DNA from: Polaribacter sp.
Lineage (GTDB): Bacteria; Bacteroidota; Bacteroidia; Flavobacteriales; Flavobacteriaceae
Direction: 5' to 3'
NCBI GenBank assembly: GCA_030758355.1
Contig: JANREL010000007.1
Location: 1 to 50,236, forward strand
Length of the DNA: 50,236 bases
Shown: piece by piece, positions 33,955 through 44,733 of the stretch
Layout of the letters: each line of letters opens with the position of its first letter
How positions within the stretch are numbered: position 1 is the stretch's first letter
Made by a program: the position numbers and the translations under genes
Notes under the pieces: model-generated
The model's database searches: none
What the model saw: the letters and a program-made list of their open reading frames with translations, nothing else
What the model was told of the DNA's origin: nothing

Positions 33955-34399
33955 TTGAAAACAATTTTTGGTACTATTAATTTTCAAAATCGTATGAATT
34001 TGTTTGTAAAATGGCTGCAAAAATTGCCAAAAATCTGAAAATGCTGTGTCTTTTACACGTTATTGAATTGCCTCTAGCTAAGCAGATATAGGTTCAAAAG
34101 GCAATTTTAGCATTCCAGAAAGTAAGTTGTATTTGCGCAAAAATAGAGAACAAATTTTTGATTTTAAAGAGTGATTTTTCTCAGAAACCCAAGAAGCGCG
34201 TCACTTAATTCGATTTCAAAATCCATAGGAAGATATTTTTGCCTGTGCAGAAAAAATAAATGCAGGTTGGACTATTATGGGCTCTAAAGGAAATTCTGAT
34301 TTTAAAGAAATTTTGATTGGGTCTAATACTGAAAAAGTAGTTCGAAAATCGACAATTCCTGTGCTAGTTGTTAAAATTATAGACAAGACAAAAAATTAA
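33955..34399 (+). pseudogene. Decayed universal stress protein (UspA family) gene
   Basis: Three reading frames together spell a single-domain Usp. Frame one gives KTIFGTINF near 33958. After a loss of one T near 33984, frame two gives FSKSYEFVCKMAAKIAKN and LCLLHVIELP, ending at a TAG (34089-34091). Frame three from about 34094 gives the rest, with in-frame stops at 34172-34174 and 34226-34228. It ends in IMGSKGNSDFKEILIGS and VVRKSTIPVLVVK, the nucleotide-binding G-2x-G-9x-G(S/T) motif being intact. The total of 445 bases fits a 148-residue Usp. No start codon or intact frame remains. The flanks 33889-33954 and 34400-34500 show nothing I recognise. Confidence 0.8.
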
Positions 34400-34506
34400 A
34401 GATTTTGTTACCCAATTTGATTTGCAATAACCATTAAAATTCCTAAAATCCAGTTAATTCTATCGAAAAGAGTTGTGTTTTGAAATTTATACAATTCTTA
34501 CAAATA

Positions 34507-34548
34507 AAGAAAAAAGCCACTATTTTCATTTTTGAAATAGCGGCTTTT
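34507..34548 (-). terminator. Terminator after the GapN-like gene
   Basis: Outer stem AAAAGCC (34512-34518) with GGCTTTT (34542-34548), and an inner stem CTATTTTCA/TGAAATAG interrupted by one mismatch and one bulge. On the minus strand it is followed by six T. It sits 23 bases past the stop. Confidence 0.75.
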
Positions 34549-34571
34549 AATAATTCTATAAGTTTTCCTTT

Positions 34572-36164
34572 TTACAAAATATAATCAGTATTGATAAAAT
34601 TAGACGATTTAGTGTCCAATAATTCTTGTAAAATTTTATTATTGTAAGCAGAATCTTTGGATGCTACAAAAGTTCTGATTGAAAAAGAACGTAATGCGTC
34701 ATAAACGCTCAAAGTTGCCACAGCTGAGTCTTTTCGTCCAGTAAATGGGTACATATCCGGTCCTCTTTGGCACGAACTATTCAAATTCACCCTACAGACC
34801 AAATTTACCAAGGTATCAATTAAAGGCGCTAAGGTTTTTACATCACTGCCAAAAACACTTACTTGTTGACCGTAATTGGATGCAGCCATATCCGTTAATG
34901 GTTCTTGAATATCTTTGAAAGAAAGTACAGGAATTACTGGCCCAAATTGCTCTTCTTCAAAAACACGCATGTTTTTAGAAACAGGATACAACACTGCTGG
35001 GAAAATAAAATTTTCGGTAGTTTCCCCACCATTTTCGTTGATGATTTTTGCTCCTTTTTTGATAGCATCATCAATCAATTCTTGAATATAAACAGGTTTT
35101 TCTGGTTCCGGCAAAGGTGTTAAAAGAACCCCTTTTTCCCAAGGATTCCCGAATTTTAACGCATCCACTTTGGCTGCGAAACGCTTGTTGAATTCGTCAA
35201 CAATTTCTTCGTGAACATAGACAACTTTTAAGGCTGTACAACGTTGACCATTGAAAGACGTTGTGCCAACAATACACTCGCTAATTGCCAAATCTAAATC
35301 AGCATCTGGCAAAACTATTGCTGGATTTTTAGCTTCCAATCCCAACACCAAACGCAATCTGTTTTTATTTGGATGATTTGCTTGAATCGAATTTGCAGAT
35401 TTGCTATTTCCAATCAATGCCAATACATCTACTTTTCCAGTTTCCATAATGGGAGTTGCCAAAGTTCTTCCGCGGCCATAAATGATGTTTACAACGCCTG
35501 CTGGGAAACTATTTTGAAATGCTTCTAACAAAGGAGACAATAACAAAACTCCGTGTTTTGCAGGTTTAAAAATGGCTGTATTTCCCATTATTAACGCTGG
35601 AATCAATAATGCAAAAGTTTCATTTAATGGATAATTATAAGGACCTAAACACAAAACAACTCCTAAAGGTCCACGTCTGATATGCGCATACACTCCTGAA
35701 TTTTTTTCAAATTTGGCAGAAGTTCTGTCCATTTTTTTATAATCTTCAATCGTGTCGTAAATGTATTCTACGGTTCTGTCAAACTCTTTTTGTGAATCTG
35801 GTAAGGTTTTTCCAATTTCCCACATCAATAGTTTTACGATTTCTTCACGTTTGGTTTTCATCTGTAAAACGAACTTTTCCATGGCTGCAATTCTGTCAGC
35901 AACTTTCATTGTTGGCCACAAACCTTGTCCACGACCATAGGCTTTTTCTGCTGCATGCAACGCCTCTAAAGCTTCACTTTCGCCCAAATCAGGAACCGTT
36001 CCTAATAATGTTGGTTGGTATTGTTTGGTAGAAGAAATAGTTGAAAAAACATTGGCTGTTTTTCCTTTCCATTCTTTTAATTTTCCGTCAACTAAATAGG
36101 TATTTTGGTGCAATAATGTGTCAATTGCAAACTCATTAGGAATTTCTTTAAATGTAATTTCCAT
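34572..36164 (-). CDS. GapN-like NADP-dependent aldehyde dehydrogenase
   Basis: 530 residues from the ATG at 36164. The longer frame adds 22 residues of poor composition. Family motifs are [23 protein letters not shown], the catalytic Cys in [11 protein letters not shown], and [10 protein letters not shown]. At the place of the usual ELGGK the protein has GLEAKNP, so the general-base Glu appears two residues later. The overall similarity is greatest to non-phosphorylating glyceraldehyde-3-phosphate dehydrogenases, including [15 protein letters not shown] near the C-terminus. The substrate is therefore probable, not proven. It stands alone between two terminators. Confidence 0.82.
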   Translation of the reverse strand: MEITFKEIPNEFAIDTLLHQNTYLVDGKLKEWKGKTANVFSTISSTKQYQPTLLGTVPDLGESEALEALHAAEKAYGRGQGLWPTMKVADRIAAMEKFVLQMKTKREEIVKLLMWEIGKTLPDSQKEFDRTVEYIYDTIEDYKKMDRTSAKFEKNSGVYAHIRRGPLGVVLCLGPYNYPLNETFALLIPALIMGNTAIFKPAKHGVLLLSPLLEAFQNSFPAGVVNIIYGRGRTLATPIMETGKVDVLALIGNSKSANSIQANHPNKNRLRLVLGLEAKNPAIVLPDADLDLAISECIVGTTSFNGQRCTALKVVYVHEEIVDEFNKRFAAKVDALKFGNPWEKGVLLTPLPEPEKPVYIQELIDDAIKKGAKIINENGGETTENFIFPAVLYPVSKNMRVFEEEQFGPVIPVLSFKDIQEPLTDMAASNYGQQVSVFGSDVKTLAPLIDTLVNLVCRVNLNSSCQRGPDMYPFTGRKDSAVATLSVYDALRSFSIRTFVASKDSAYNNKILQELLDTKSSNFINTDYIL

Positions 36165-36274
36165 AGAAAAATATTGTGTTTTAGAAATCAAAGTAACAAA
36201 AAATAAGTTCAATTTTTGCGATTTATTCAATAAAAAGCTATAAAAATTACGAAAAGCATTTCGGGTTTTTCAAT

Positions 36275-36308
36275 AAAAAAGCATCTTTTATTAAGAAAAG
36301 ATGCTTTT
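36275..36308 (-). terminator. Terminator after ilvC
   Basis: A 13-bp perfect stem, AAAAGCATCTTTT (36277-36289) with AAAAGATGCTTTT (36296-36308), six-base loop, followed by six T on the minus strand. It ends the ilvD-ilvB-ilvN-ilvC transcript 24 bases after the ilvC stop. Confidence 0.88.
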
Positions 36309-36331
36309 AAAACTTTAAAAAATAAAATTGA

Positions 36332-37807
36332 TTAAGCTGTTTTTACTACTTTCATTGCTGTCATGGAAGCTCTTAATGTTGCACCAATTTTTTCCACTGG
36401 ATGATTTCTAATCGCTTTGTTCACCGCAATTAATTGTTGATTATCTACCCCATTATCGCTGGTGAATTTTTTTCCAATCACATCAGTAGAGACTTTTTTC
36501 ATGAAATCTGTCAACAAAGGTTTACAAGCGTGATCAAATAAATAACAACCATATTCTGCAGTATCAGAAATAACTCGATTCATTTCGTATAATTTTTTTC
36601 GAGCAATGGTATTTGCAATTAATGGTGTTTCATGCAATGATTCGTAATAGGCGGAAGCATCTATAATACCAGATTCAGTCATAGATTCGAAGGCTAATTC
36701 AACTCCTGCTCTCACAAAAGCAACCAATAAAGTTCCGTGATCAAAATACTCTTGTTCTGAAATTTCTTGAGTAGTAATCGTTTGTTTTTCAAACGCAGTT
36801 TCGCCAGTTGCAGCTCTCCAAGTCAATAAATTTTTATCATCATTTGCCCAATCTTCCATCATGGTTTTTGAAAAATGACCTGTCATGATATCATCCATGT
36901 GTTTTTGAAATAGTGGACGCATAATGGCTTTTAATTCTTCCGAAAGTTCAAATGCTTTTATTTTTGCAGGATTAGACAATCGGTCCATCATATTTGTAAT
37001 CCCTCCGTGTTTTAAAGCTTCAGTAACAGTTTCCCAACCATATTGAATCAATTTTGCTGCATAACTTGCATCAATACCTTCAGCCACCATTTTGTCAAAA
37101 GATACAATAGCGCCTGTTTGCAATAAGCCACATAAAATAGTTTGTTCGCCCATCAAATCAGATTTTACTTCTGCCACAAAAGACGAAGCTAAAACACCCG
37201 CTTTGTGACCTCCAGTGGCAACTGCATATGCTTTTGCTTGTGTCCAACCTTTTTGTTCTGGATCGTTTTCAGGATGTACAGCAATCAATGTTGGTACCCC
37301 AAAACCCCGTTTGTATTCTTCACGGACTTCAGATCCTGGACATTTTGGAGCCACCATAATTACCGTTAAATCTTTTCGGATTTGCATGCCTTCTTCAACA
37401 ATATTAAAACCATGAGAATAGCTTAAAGTAGCGCCTTTTTTCATCAAATGCATTACTGAATTTACAACGCTTGTATGTTGTTTATCAGGAGTTAAATTGA
37501 TCACTAAATCAGCAGTTGGCAATAATTCTTCATACGTTCCTACTGCAAATCCGTTTGAGGAAGCATTTGCGAAAGAATCTCTTTTTTGATCAATGGCAGC
37601 TTGTCTTAAAGCATATGAAATGTCCAAGCCAGAATCTCTCATGTTCAAACCTTGATTTAACCCTTGTGCGCCACAACCTACAATGACTATTTTTTTTCCA
37701 AGCAATGCGTTTACACCATCTTCAAATTCTGAAGCATCCATAAAACGGCATTTTCCTAGTTGTTCTAATTTTTGTCTTAATGTTAATGTGTTGAAATAAT
37801 TTGACAT
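36332..37807 (-). CDS. ilvC: Ketol-acid reductoisomerase, class II
   Basis: 491 residues, the long class II form. The NADPH Rossmann motif is [17 protein letters not shown], followed by a region rich in charged residues that sets NADPH specificity ([10 protein letters not shown]). Two copies of the knotted C-terminal domain carry the Mg-binding acidic residues ([16 protein letters not shown]). It isomerises and reduces acetolactate and acetohydroxybutyrate, the second step of valine and isoleucine synthesis. Ten bases separate it from ilvN. Confidence 0.97.
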   Translation of the reverse strand: MSNYFNTLTLRQKLEQLGKCRFMDASEFEDGVNALLGKKIVIVGCGAQGLNQGLNMRDSGLDISYALRQAAIDQKRDSFANASSNGFAVGTYEELLPTADLVINLTPDKQHTSVVNSVMHLMKKGATLSYSHGFNIVEEGMQIRKDLTVIMVAPKCPGSEVREEYKRGFGVPTLIAVHPENDPEQKGWTQAKAYAVATGGHKAGVLASSFVAEVKSDLMGEQTILCGLLQTGAIVSFDKMVAEGIDASYAAKLIQYGWETVTEALKHGGITNMMDRLSNPAKIKAFELSEELKAIMRPLFQKHMDDIMTGHFSKTMMEDWANDDKNLLTWRAATGETAFEKQTITTQEISEQEYFDHGTLLVAFVRAGVELAFESMTESGIIDASAYYESLHETPLIANTIARKKLYEMNRVISDTAEYGCYLFDHACKPLLTDFMKKVSTDVIGKKFTSDNGVDNQQLIAVNKAIRNHPVEKIGATLRASMTAMKVVKTA

Positions 37808-37817
37808 TTTTTTGGTT

Positions 37818-38351
37818 TTAGTTGTTGTTGAATGCTTGTAGCATTTTTGATATTTTCATTTCGTCTTTGGTCACTGCAATTCGTCCAGAACGTGTGTATT
37901 GCATAATGCCAAAAACACTTAGTTTTTCATATAAATCTTTTAATTCTTCTCTTTTTCCTGATTTTTCAAGCACAAAAAAATCTTTGTTTACAGTAACAAT
38001 TCGTGCATTGCTTTCTTTGATGATGTTTTGGATTTGGCGTTCTTCAAACAATAAATCAGATTTTATTTTAAACAAGCCTGAAACTTGATAAATAGTTTCT
38101 TCTTCTGTATGATAAAATGCTTTGATAACCTCTACTTGTTTGTCAATTTGACCGATGATTTTTTTCATCCCAACTTCATCCATGTATACCACAATAGTGA
38201 ATCTTGAAACGCCCTCAATTTCAGATGGTGAGGTATTTAAACTCTCAATATTGATGTGTCTTCGTTGGAAAATTGCCGAAATTCGATTTAACAATCCAAT
38301 ATTATTTTCCGTATAAATGGAAACGGTGTATAGTTGCTCTTCTGTGTTCAT
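37818..38351 (-). CDS. ilvN: Acetolactate synthase regulatory subunit
   Basis: 177 residues with two ACT-type domains. The first begins [31 protein letters not shown], the typical valine-binding fold of IlvH/IlvN. The subunit activates the catalytic subunit and gives feedback inhibition. It follows ilvB by 88 bases, in which an 18-base stretch (38367-38384) is repeated exactly ahead of thrB. Confidence 0.95.
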   Translation of the reverse strand: MNTEEQLYTVSIYTENNIGLLNRISAIFQRRHINIESLNTSPSEIEGVSRFTIVVYMDEVGMKKIIGQIDKQVEVIKAFYHTEEETIYQVSGLFKIKSDLLFEERQIQNIIKESNARIVTVNKDFFVLEKSGKREELKDLYEKLSVFGIMQYTRSGRIAVTKDEMKISKMLQAFNNN

Positions 38352-38366
38352 ACTAATAAGTTCAAG

Positions 38367-38384
38367 GTTTAAAGTTTAAAATTT
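38367..38384 (-). repeat. Copy of the 18-base motif before ilvN
   Basis: Exact match in gene orientation to 49096-49113, 16 bases from the ilvN start. The adjoining bases continue in loose 7-base periods (GGTTTAA, AGTTTAA on the plus strand). Confidence 0.55.
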
Positions 38385-38439
38385 CAGAGTTTTTACTCAT
38401 CTCTTTATTCTTTGTTCTTTATTCTCTTTTCTTTTTTAT

Positions 38440-40173
38440 TTATTCCAATCTAATATCAGAAACACTCGCTCCAGAGGGAATCATTGGAAATACGTTGTCT
38501 TCTTTTTCCACACAAACTTCTAAAAAATAAGCGTCTTTACTTGCCATCATTTCTGCAACCGCTGGTGCTAATTCTTCGCGTTTGGTAACTTTTTTTCCTT
38601 TGATGTAATAGCCTTCAGCAATCGCTACAAAATTTGGATTCACCATTTCTGTAGAAGCATATCTTTTTTCAAAAAACAATTGTTGCCATTGACGCACCAT
38701 TCCTAAAAAATCGTTATTCAATACCACAATTTTTACTGCCGCTTTTTGCTGGAAAATCGTCCCTAATTCTTGAATGGTCATTTGGTAACCTCCATCACCA
38801 GAAATTGAAACCACTTCACGATCAGGAGCTGCCATTTTTGCACCAATAGCTGCTGGCAATCCAAAACCCATAGTGCCTAATCCACCAGATGTGATGTTAC
38901 TTTTTGTGATGTTAAAATCAGCATATCTACATGCAATCATTTGATGCTGACCAACATCAGTAACAATGGCGGCATTTCCATTACTTTGGAGGTTGATCTC
39001 TTTCAACACTTCGCCCATTGTCAATCCTTCTTTTGTCGGATACAAATCATGTTTGATGACTTTTTCGTATTCAATGGCATACAAATCTTTGAATTTTTGA
39101 TGCCAATCAGAATGAGAATTTTCTTTCAATAAAGGCAACAACATTTCTAAACTCGCTTTTGCATCACCCAAAACAGCTATGTCGGTTTTTACATTTTTAT
39201 CTACCTCAGCAGGATCAATTTCAAAATGAATGATTTTTGCTTGTTTTGCATACGTATTCAAACTTCCAGTAACTCTGTCATCAAAACGCATTCCAATGGC
39301 AATCAACACATCGCATTGATTGGTTAAAATATTTGGCGCATAATTTCCATGCATGCCAACCATACCAACATTCAATGGATGAGAAGTTGGAATCGCAGAA
39401 GCACCTAAAATTGTCCAAGCTGCAGGAATTCCTGCTTTTTCAACAACTGCTTTTAGCTGTTTTTCAGCTTTGCTCAAAATCACTCCTTGACCCCAAACAA
39501 TCATAGGTTTTTTTGCTTGATTGATGAGTTTTGCCGCTTCCTCTACAGTTTGAATGTCCGTTTTTGGAATAGGATTGTAACTGCGAACTTTGGTGCATTT
39601 TTCGTACGAAAAATCAAAATGACTAAACTGAGCATCTTTTGTAATGTCAATTAAAACAGGACCTGGTCTGCCACTTTTTGCGATATAAAAAGCTTTCGCA
39701 ATTACACTCGGAATATCTTCAGCTTTGGTAACTTGACAATTCCATTTGGTAATTGGTGACGAAATCCCAATAATATCTGTTTCTTGAAAAGCGTCACTTC
39801 CCAATAAATGCGAAGCCACTTGACCGGTGATGCAAACCATAGGGGTTGAATCAATTTGAGCATCTGCAATTCCTGTGATTAAATTGGTAGCTCCAGGCCC
39901 AGAAGTTGCGATGGCAACTCCTACTTTTCCAGAAATTCGTGCATAGCCTTGAGCTGCATGAGTGGCCCCTTGTTCATGACGTGTTAATACATGATGAATT
40001 TTATCTTGAAATTTGAACAATTCATCATACACTGGCATAATTGCGCCTCCAGGATACCCGTAAATAATATCAACTCCCTCTTCAATCAAACAGCGAACAA
40101 TTGCCTCAGAACCTGAAATACGTTCTGTAATTTGTTTGATTTCTTGACTTTTTGTTATGGTTTGTGTTTCCAT
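38440..40173 (-). CDS. ilvB: Acetolactate synthase catalytic subunit
   Basis: 577 residues, a thiamine-diphosphate enzyme that condenses two pyruvates, or pyruvate with 2-oxobutyrate. The TPP-activating Glu is in RHEQGATHAAQGYARISG. FAD- and TPP-binding regions follow, including ISGDGGYQMTIQEL and NNDFLGMVRQWQQLFF at the C-terminal TPP site. Length is usual. It follows ilvD by 105 bases of T-rich sequence without a clear signal. Confidence 0.97.
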   Translation of the reverse strand: METQTITKSQEIKQITERISGSEAIVRCLIEEGVDIIYGYPGGAIMPVYDELFKFQDKIHHVLTRHEQGATHAAQGYARISGKVGVAIATSGPGATNLITGIADAQIDSTPMVCITGQVASHLLGSDAFQETDIIGISSPITKWNCQVTKAEDIPSVIAKAFYIAKSGRPGPVLIDITKDAQFSHFDFSYEKCTKVRSYNPIPKTDIQTVEEAAKLINQAKKPMIVWGQGVILSKAEKQLKAVVEKAGIPAAWTILGASAIPTSHPLNVGMVGMHGNYAPNILTNQCDVLIAIGMRFDDRVTGSLNTYAKQAKIIHFEIDPAEVDKNVKTDIAVLGDAKASLEMLLPLLKENSHSDWHQKFKDLYAIEYEKVIKHDLYPTKEGLTMGEVLKEINLQSNGNAAIVTDVGQHQMIACRYADFNITKSNITSGGLGTMGFGLPAAIGAKMAAPDREVVSISGDGGYQMTIQELGTIFQQKAAVKIVVLNNDFLGMVRQWQQLFFEKRYASTEMVNPNFVAIAEGYYIKGKKVTKREELAPAVAEMMASKDAYFLEVCVEKEDNVFPMIPSGASVSDIRLE

Positions 40174-40278
40174 ATTTTCTATTTTGAGATGAAAGAATTA
40201 AAAAAATAGAATAAAGGTGTTCTCCTCATTTTTTCTTTTCTCTTTTTTCTTGTGTCTTTTTATATTCTCTTTTTTGAA

Positions 40279-41955
40279 CTACAAATCAGTCACACATCCT
40301 TTTGATGCTGATGCAACTGTTTTTGCATATTTGTATAAAATCCCTTTGGTGTGTTTTAAATCTGGTGCGACCCAATTTAATTTTCTTTTAGCCAATTCTT
40401 CCTCAGAAATCAGCACGTTTATGGTATTATCCTCAGCGCTAATTCTGATTTTATCTCCTGTTTTTACCAAAGCAATAGTTCCTCCAGATTGAGCTTCTGG
40501 TGTAATATGCCCTACCACAAAACCATGAGTTCCTCCTGAAAAACGTCCGTCAGTAATCAAAGCAACCGTTTTTCCCAAACCTGCACCCATAATTAACGAA
40601 GTTGGTTTCAGCATTTCTGGCATTCCTGGGCCGCCTTTTGGACCTACATAACGAATGACAACAACATCTCCTTTACCAACTTCACCATTTGAAATTCCTG
40701 TGTTTGCAGCTTGTTCACCATCATAGACTACTGCTTTTCCTTCAAAAAGTAATCCTTCATTTCCTGAAATTTTGGCAACTGCACCTTCTTCAGCCAAATT
40801 GCCATATAAAATTTGAATATTTCCAGATGATTTCAACGCTTTATTTTTGGGAAAAATTACGTCTTGCTCTTCAAATTCCATTGGTTCTATATTCGCTAAA
40901 TTTTCAGCCAATGTTTTACCTGTAACCGTTAAACAATCTCCGTGTAAAAAGCCGTTTTCTAATAAATATTTCATTATTGCTGGAATTCCTCCAACTCCAT
41001 GAACATCTTCCATTAAATATTTACCCGATGGCTTTAAATCTGCAATTAACGGGGTTCTATCTGAAACTCTCTGAAAATCATCTAAAGTAAAATCGATATC
41101 TGCAGCATGTGCTATCGCTAAAAAGTGCAATACTGCATTGGTAGACCCCCCTAAAGCATTGACTAAAGCCACTGCGTTTTCTAAAGATTTTTTGGAAATA
41201 ATATCCAATGGCTTTAAATCTAATTCTAGTAAGTTTTTAATAGCGATTGCGTATCTCTCTGCCTCAGATAATTTATGTGGGTTTTCTGCAGGAATAGATG
41301 AATTATAAGGCAATGCAAGACCCATGCATTCTATGGCTGATGCCATCGTATTTGCAGTATACATGCCTCCACATGCACCTGCTCCTGGAATGGCTCTTTT
41401 GATGATTTCTTTATATTCATTTTCATCAATTTCACCAGCAACTTTTTGCCCTAAAGCTTCAAAAGCAGAAACAATATTCAATTTTCTTCCTTTATATTTT
41501 CCTGATGCAGTAGAACCTCCATACATCATAATAGATGGACGATTTAAACGCAACATAGAAATAATAGCTCCAGGCATGTTTTTATCACAACCAACAATAG
41601 CAATCAATGCATCATAACTTTGAGCATTCATGACAGTTTCAATAGAATCTGCAATGATATCTCTCGAAACTAAGGAATAATTCATCCCGGATGTTCCCAT
41701 AGAAATTCCGTCAGAAACACCAATAGTATTGAAACCTAAACCCACCAAACCAGCAATATTGCACTCTATTTTTACCTCATCTTTCAACTTATTTAAATGC
41801 ATATTACAAGGATTCCCATCATAACCTGTGCTTGCAATTCCCACTTGTGCTTTTTGCATGTCTTCCTCTGTCAAACCAACTGCATATAACATTGCTTGAG
41901 ATGCTGGTTGAGATTCATCTTGTGTTAATCTTTTACTGTGTTTATTTAATTTCAT
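40279..41955 (-). CDS. ilvD: Dihydroxy-acid dehydratase
   Basis: 558 residues from the ATG at 41955, which matches the family N-terminus ([21 protein letters not shown]). The track frame with nine more residues is not needed. The cluster-binding cysteines are in [15 protein letters not shown] and [14 protein letters not shown]. It dehydrates dihydroxy acids to the keto acids of valine and isoleucine. It begins a new transcript: a terminator lies between it and leuB, and a -7 box is found 25-32 bases ahead. Confidence 0.96.
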   Translation of the reverse strand: MKLNKHSKRLTQDESQPASQAMLYAVGLTEEDMQKAQVGIASTGYDGNPCNMHLNKLKDEVKIECNIAGLVGLGFNTIGVSDGISMGTSGMNYSLVSRDIIADSIETVMNAQSYDALIAIVGCDKNMPGAIISMLRLNRPSIMMYGGSTASGKYKGRKLNIVSAFEALGQKVAGEIDENEYKEIIKRAIPGAGACGGMYTANTMASAIECMGLALPYNSSIPAENPHKLSEAERYAIAIKNLLELDLKPLDIISKKSLENAVALVNALGGSTNAVLHFLAIAHAADIDFTLDDFQRVSDRTPLIADLKPSGKYLMEDVHGVGGIPAIMKYLLENGFLHGDCLTVTGKTLAENLANIEPMEFEEQDVIFPKNKALKSSGNIQILYGNLAEEGAVAKISGNEGLLFEGKAVVYDGEQAANTGISNGEVGKGDVVVIRYVGPKGGPGMPEMLKPTSLIMGAGLGKTVALITDGRFSGGTHGFVVGHITPEAQSGGTIALVKTGDKIRISAEDNTINVLISEEELAKRKLNWVAPDLKHTKGILYKYAKTVASASKGCVTDL

Positions 41956-41979
41956 GTCTTGAAAACTTAATTCTGTTAA

Positions 41980-41987
41980 CAAAAATA
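41980..41987 (-). promoter_or_regulatory. -7 element of the ilvD-ilvB-ilvN-ilvC transcript
   Basis: Minus-strand TATTTTTG matches TAnnTTTG, 24 bases before the ilvD ATG. The -33 region is not clear. Between this and the leuB terminator (41988-42122) I see nothing else. Confidence 0.45.
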
Positions 41988-42122
41988 GATTGATTCTAAA
42001 ATTTTGTTGCGTATTTATTAGTGTTGTAAGTTACATTCATACATTCTAAAAAAAGGTTATATTTTTGATTTTCAAATACTTATATATGTTATATTATGAA
42101 ATTCAATCTGAAAAATTTTGAT

Positions 42123-42152
42123 AAAAAAACCCTCTTGTTTTTTGAGAGAGTT
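42123..42152 (-). terminator. Terminator between leuB and ilvD
   Basis: AACTCTCT and AGAGGGTT on the minus strand pair in eight positions with one mismatch, nine-base loop rich in A, then seven T. It lies 33 bases past the leuB stop codon and separates leu from ilv genes. Confidence 0.75.
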
Positions 42153-42184
42153 GAATTTCATTTGACATTGAATGAGCCTTTTAT

Positions 42185-43306
42185 TTAAATAATTGTACTT
42201 TGTCCCATATGAATATTTTGAAAATTCAAATTACTGTCCTCCTGATTGGCAATATAATCCGCGATAAAATCACCTACTTTTGAGGTGCTTGCGACATAAT
42301 TATTTTTTCCTTTAAGATCTTCTGTAGTAATGCCTAAAAGAATTGATTTTTCAACAGCTCTTTCAATAGCAAAAGCTTCTTCATGTAAACCAACATGTTG
42401 TAAAAGTAATGCTGCTGACAATATTGAGGCTAATGGATTTGCACAATCTTTTCCTTTGAATTGAGAAAGATGACCGTGAATGGGTTTGAATAATGCATTT
42501 TTTTTGCCAATAGATGCTGAAGCTAACAATCCTACTGATCCAGCAATAACACTTGCTTCATCAGCAATGATATCACCAAATAAATTTTCAGTTAAAATGA
42601 CATCAAACTGTTTTGGATTTACAATTAATTGGATTGCTGCATTGTCTACAAACAAATACTCTAGGGTAACATCAGCATATTCTTTGGCAATTTCTGTGAC
42701 TGTTTTTCTCCATAAACGGGATGTTTCAAGCACATTTGCCTTGTCAACTAATGTTAGTTTTTTTCTTCTTTTTTGGGCAGATTTAAAGGCTAAATGGGTA
42801 ACTCTTGCAATTTCTTCGACAGAATAAGAGCAACCATCAAATGCGCTTTGTCCATCATCACTCAATTCTTTGATTCCAAAATAAACGCCTCCAGTCAACT
42901 CTCTGTATATTAAAATATCAGTTCCTGAAATAAATTCTTTTTTTAATGGAGAATTATGAATCAACCCTTCATAGGTTTTTATGGGACGAATGTTACAAAA
43001 CAAACCCAATTCTTTTCTCAAATGCAACAATCCTTGAACGGGTGTAACTTTAGCAGTTGAATTGTTATCAAAAATTGTATCACCAATGGCACCTACTAAA
43101 ATAGCATCTGCTTTTCTACAAATTTCAAGTGTTTTTTCTGGTAATGGATTGCCTGTTTTTTCAATAGCACAAGCGCCCATTTGAGCTTCTTTATACAAAA
43201 AAACATGATTGTATGTGTCTGCAATGGCATCTAACGTTTTTTTCGCTTGATTGATAACTTCAGGACCAATTCCATCTCCAGGAATCACTGCAATTGTAAT
43301 TTTCAT
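42185..43306 (-). CDS. leuB: 3-isopropylmalate dehydrogenase
   Basis: 373 residues. It opens IAVIPGDGIGPEVINQAKK, the family N-terminus, with later YRELTGGVYFG and the metal and substrate region VDNAAIQLIVNP ... NLFGDIIADEASVIAGSVGLL. It oxidatively decarboxylates 3-isopropylmalate, the third step of leucine synthesis. In the window it is separated from leuA by 118 bases carrying a large inverted repeat, and the genes for the intervening isomerase step (leuC, leuD) are missing from the run. Confidence 0.96.
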   Translation of the reverse strand: MKITIAVIPGDGIGPEVINQAKKTLDAIADTYNHVFLYKEAQMGACAIEKTGNPLPEKTLEICRKADAILVGAIGDTIFDNNSTAKVTPVQGLLHLRKELGLFCNIRPIKTYEGLIHNSPLKKEFISGTDILIYRELTGGVYFGIKELSDDGQSAFDGCSYSVEEIARVTHLAFKSAQKRRKKLTLVDKANVLETSRLWRKTVTEIAKEYADVTLEYLFVDNAAIQLIVNPKQFDVILTENLFGDIIADEASVIAGSVGLLASASIGKKNALFKPIHGHLSQFKGKDCANPLASILSAALLLQHVGLHEEAFAIERAVEKSILLGITTEDLKGKNNYVASTSKVGDFIADYIANQEDSNLNFQNIHMGQSTII

Positions 43307-43337
43307 GGTAATTTTTGTATTGAAATTTGCTTTAAAA

Positions 43338-43402
43338 AAGGTAGTTGAACGGTTTTTTTTTGGTTGATTGATTTCTCAAAAATTATGGTATTCAACTACC
43401 TT
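43338..43402 (-). repeat. 12-bp inverted repeat with 41-base loop between leuA and leuB
   Basis: AAGGTAGTTGAA (43338-43349) is the exact reverse complement of TTCAACTACCTT (43391-43402). On the minus strand the second arm runs directly into six T, so the fold could act as a terminator or a processed 3' end for leuA mRNA. The 41-base loop is long for a simple terminator. Confidence 0.7.
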
Positions 43403-43424
43403 CGAAGACAAAAGTTTGATTCAT

Positions 43425-44600
43425 TTAGACCATTTCAATTTTTGAAACATTATTTACTTCTTTCATGATACCATGAATATCTTGGTCTTTTACTTCTTTT
43501 TGAATATCTGCAACAGTTAAAAAAGCATCATAAGCAACATCCAATTGAACTTTGGTCAATTCATACCCAATTTTTTTTGCTCTGTAAGCCAACGCTGCTC
43601 TTCCACTTCTAGCAGTTAGAACAATGGCACTTTCTGTAACTCCAACATCTTCAGGATTCATGATTTCGTAAGTTTCTCTATTTTTAATCACGCCATCTTG
43701 ATGAATTCCTGAACTGTGAGCAAAGGCATTTGCACCAACAATGGCTTTGTTTGGTTGCACAGGCATTCCCATACTTTCTCGGACCAAAATACTGGTATCG
43801 TATAACAATTTTGTATTGATACTCGTCTCCAAATTCAAATATGGATGTTGTTTTAAAATCATTACCACTTCTTCTAAAGCAGTATTTCCTGCACGTTCTC
43901 CAATTCCATTGATAGTACATTCTATTTGACGAGCACCATTAATCACGCCTGCAATTGAATTGGCAGTTGCCATTCCTAAATCATTATGACAATGACAAGA
44001 AAGAATTACATTTTCAATTCCTTTGACATTTTCGCGCAGATATTTGATTTTTGCTCCATACTCGTCTGGCAAACAATAGCCTGTTGTATCAGGAATATTC
44101 AACACTGTTGCACCAGCTTTGATGACTGCCTCACAGACTTTTGCTAAGAATTCATTGTCAGTTCTTCCTGCATCTTCAGCATAAAATTCGACATCTTCCA
44201 CAAATGATTTCGCGAATGTAACTGCCTTAATTGCACGTTCAATAACTTCCTCTCTGGTTGAATTAAACTTAAATTTGATGTGAGAATCACTCGTTCCAAT
44301 TCCAGTATGAATTCTAGGAAATTTCGCATATTTCAACGCTTCAGCAGCAACTTTTATATCATTTTCAACAGCTCTTGTCAAACCACAAATAGTTGCATTT
44401 TTTACAATTTTTGCGATTTCTGAAACAGAAAGAAAATCACCCGGACTTGACACAGGAAAACCAGCTTCAATGACGTTTACTCCCAGTAAATCCAATCTTT
44501 CAGCAATGATTAATTTTTGTTTTGTATCTAATTTACAGCCGGGAACTTGTTCTCCATCTCTTAGTGTGGTATCAAAAATTTGTACTTTATTATCTTGCAT
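43425..44600 (-). CDS. leuA: 2-isopropylmalate synthase, short form
   Basis: 391 residues. Catalytic HMGL-like barrel with [12 protein letters not shown] (metal Asp), the [13 protein letters not shown] metal His pair and [14 protein letters not shown]. The C-terminal leucine-binding regulatory domain of about 120 residues, present in 510-residue LeuA, is absent, while part of the linker ([23 protein letters not shown] in pieces) remains. Short LeuA enzymes often escape or alter feedback inhibition, though this is inference. It is the first gene of the leu run, with a -7 box 31 bases ahead. A related citramalate synthase cannot be fully excluded. Confidence 0.9.
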   Translation of the reverse strand: MQDNKVQIFDTTLRDGEQVPGCKLDTKQKLIIAERLDLLGVNVIEAGFPVSSPGDFLSVSEIAKIVKNATICGLTRAVENDIKVAAEALKYAKFPRIHTGIGTSDSHIKFKFNSTREEVIERAIKAVTFAKSFVEDVEFYAEDAGRTDNEFLAKVCEAVIKAGATVLNIPDTTGYCLPDEYGAKIKYLRENVKGIENVILSCHCHNDLGMATANSIAGVINGARQIECTINGIGERAGNTALEEVVMILKQHPYLNLETSINTKLLYDTSILVRESMGMPVQPNKAIVGANAFAHSSGIHQDGVIKNRETYEIMNPEDVGVTESAIVLTARSGRAALAYRAKKIGYELTKVQLDVAYDAFLTVADIQKEVKDQDIHGIMKEVNNVSKIEMV

Positions 44601-44630
44601 GATTTATGTAAAGATTATATTTGTAGATAC

Positions 44631-44656
44631 CAAATGTATATATTGCATTCGCAATT
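44631..44656 (-). promoter_or_regulatory. Probable leuA promoter
   Basis: Minus-strand TACATTTG (44631-44638) is a full TAnnTTTG match. A TTG occurs about 21 bases upstream. The leader to leuA is about 25 bases, too short for an attenuator. Confidence 0.5.
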
Positions 44657-44733
44657 GAGCAATATTAAGTTGCTTTTTGCACGATATCTAAACCTTAAAA
44701 TATACAACTTAAAATACTGTTTTTAAAATAGTT

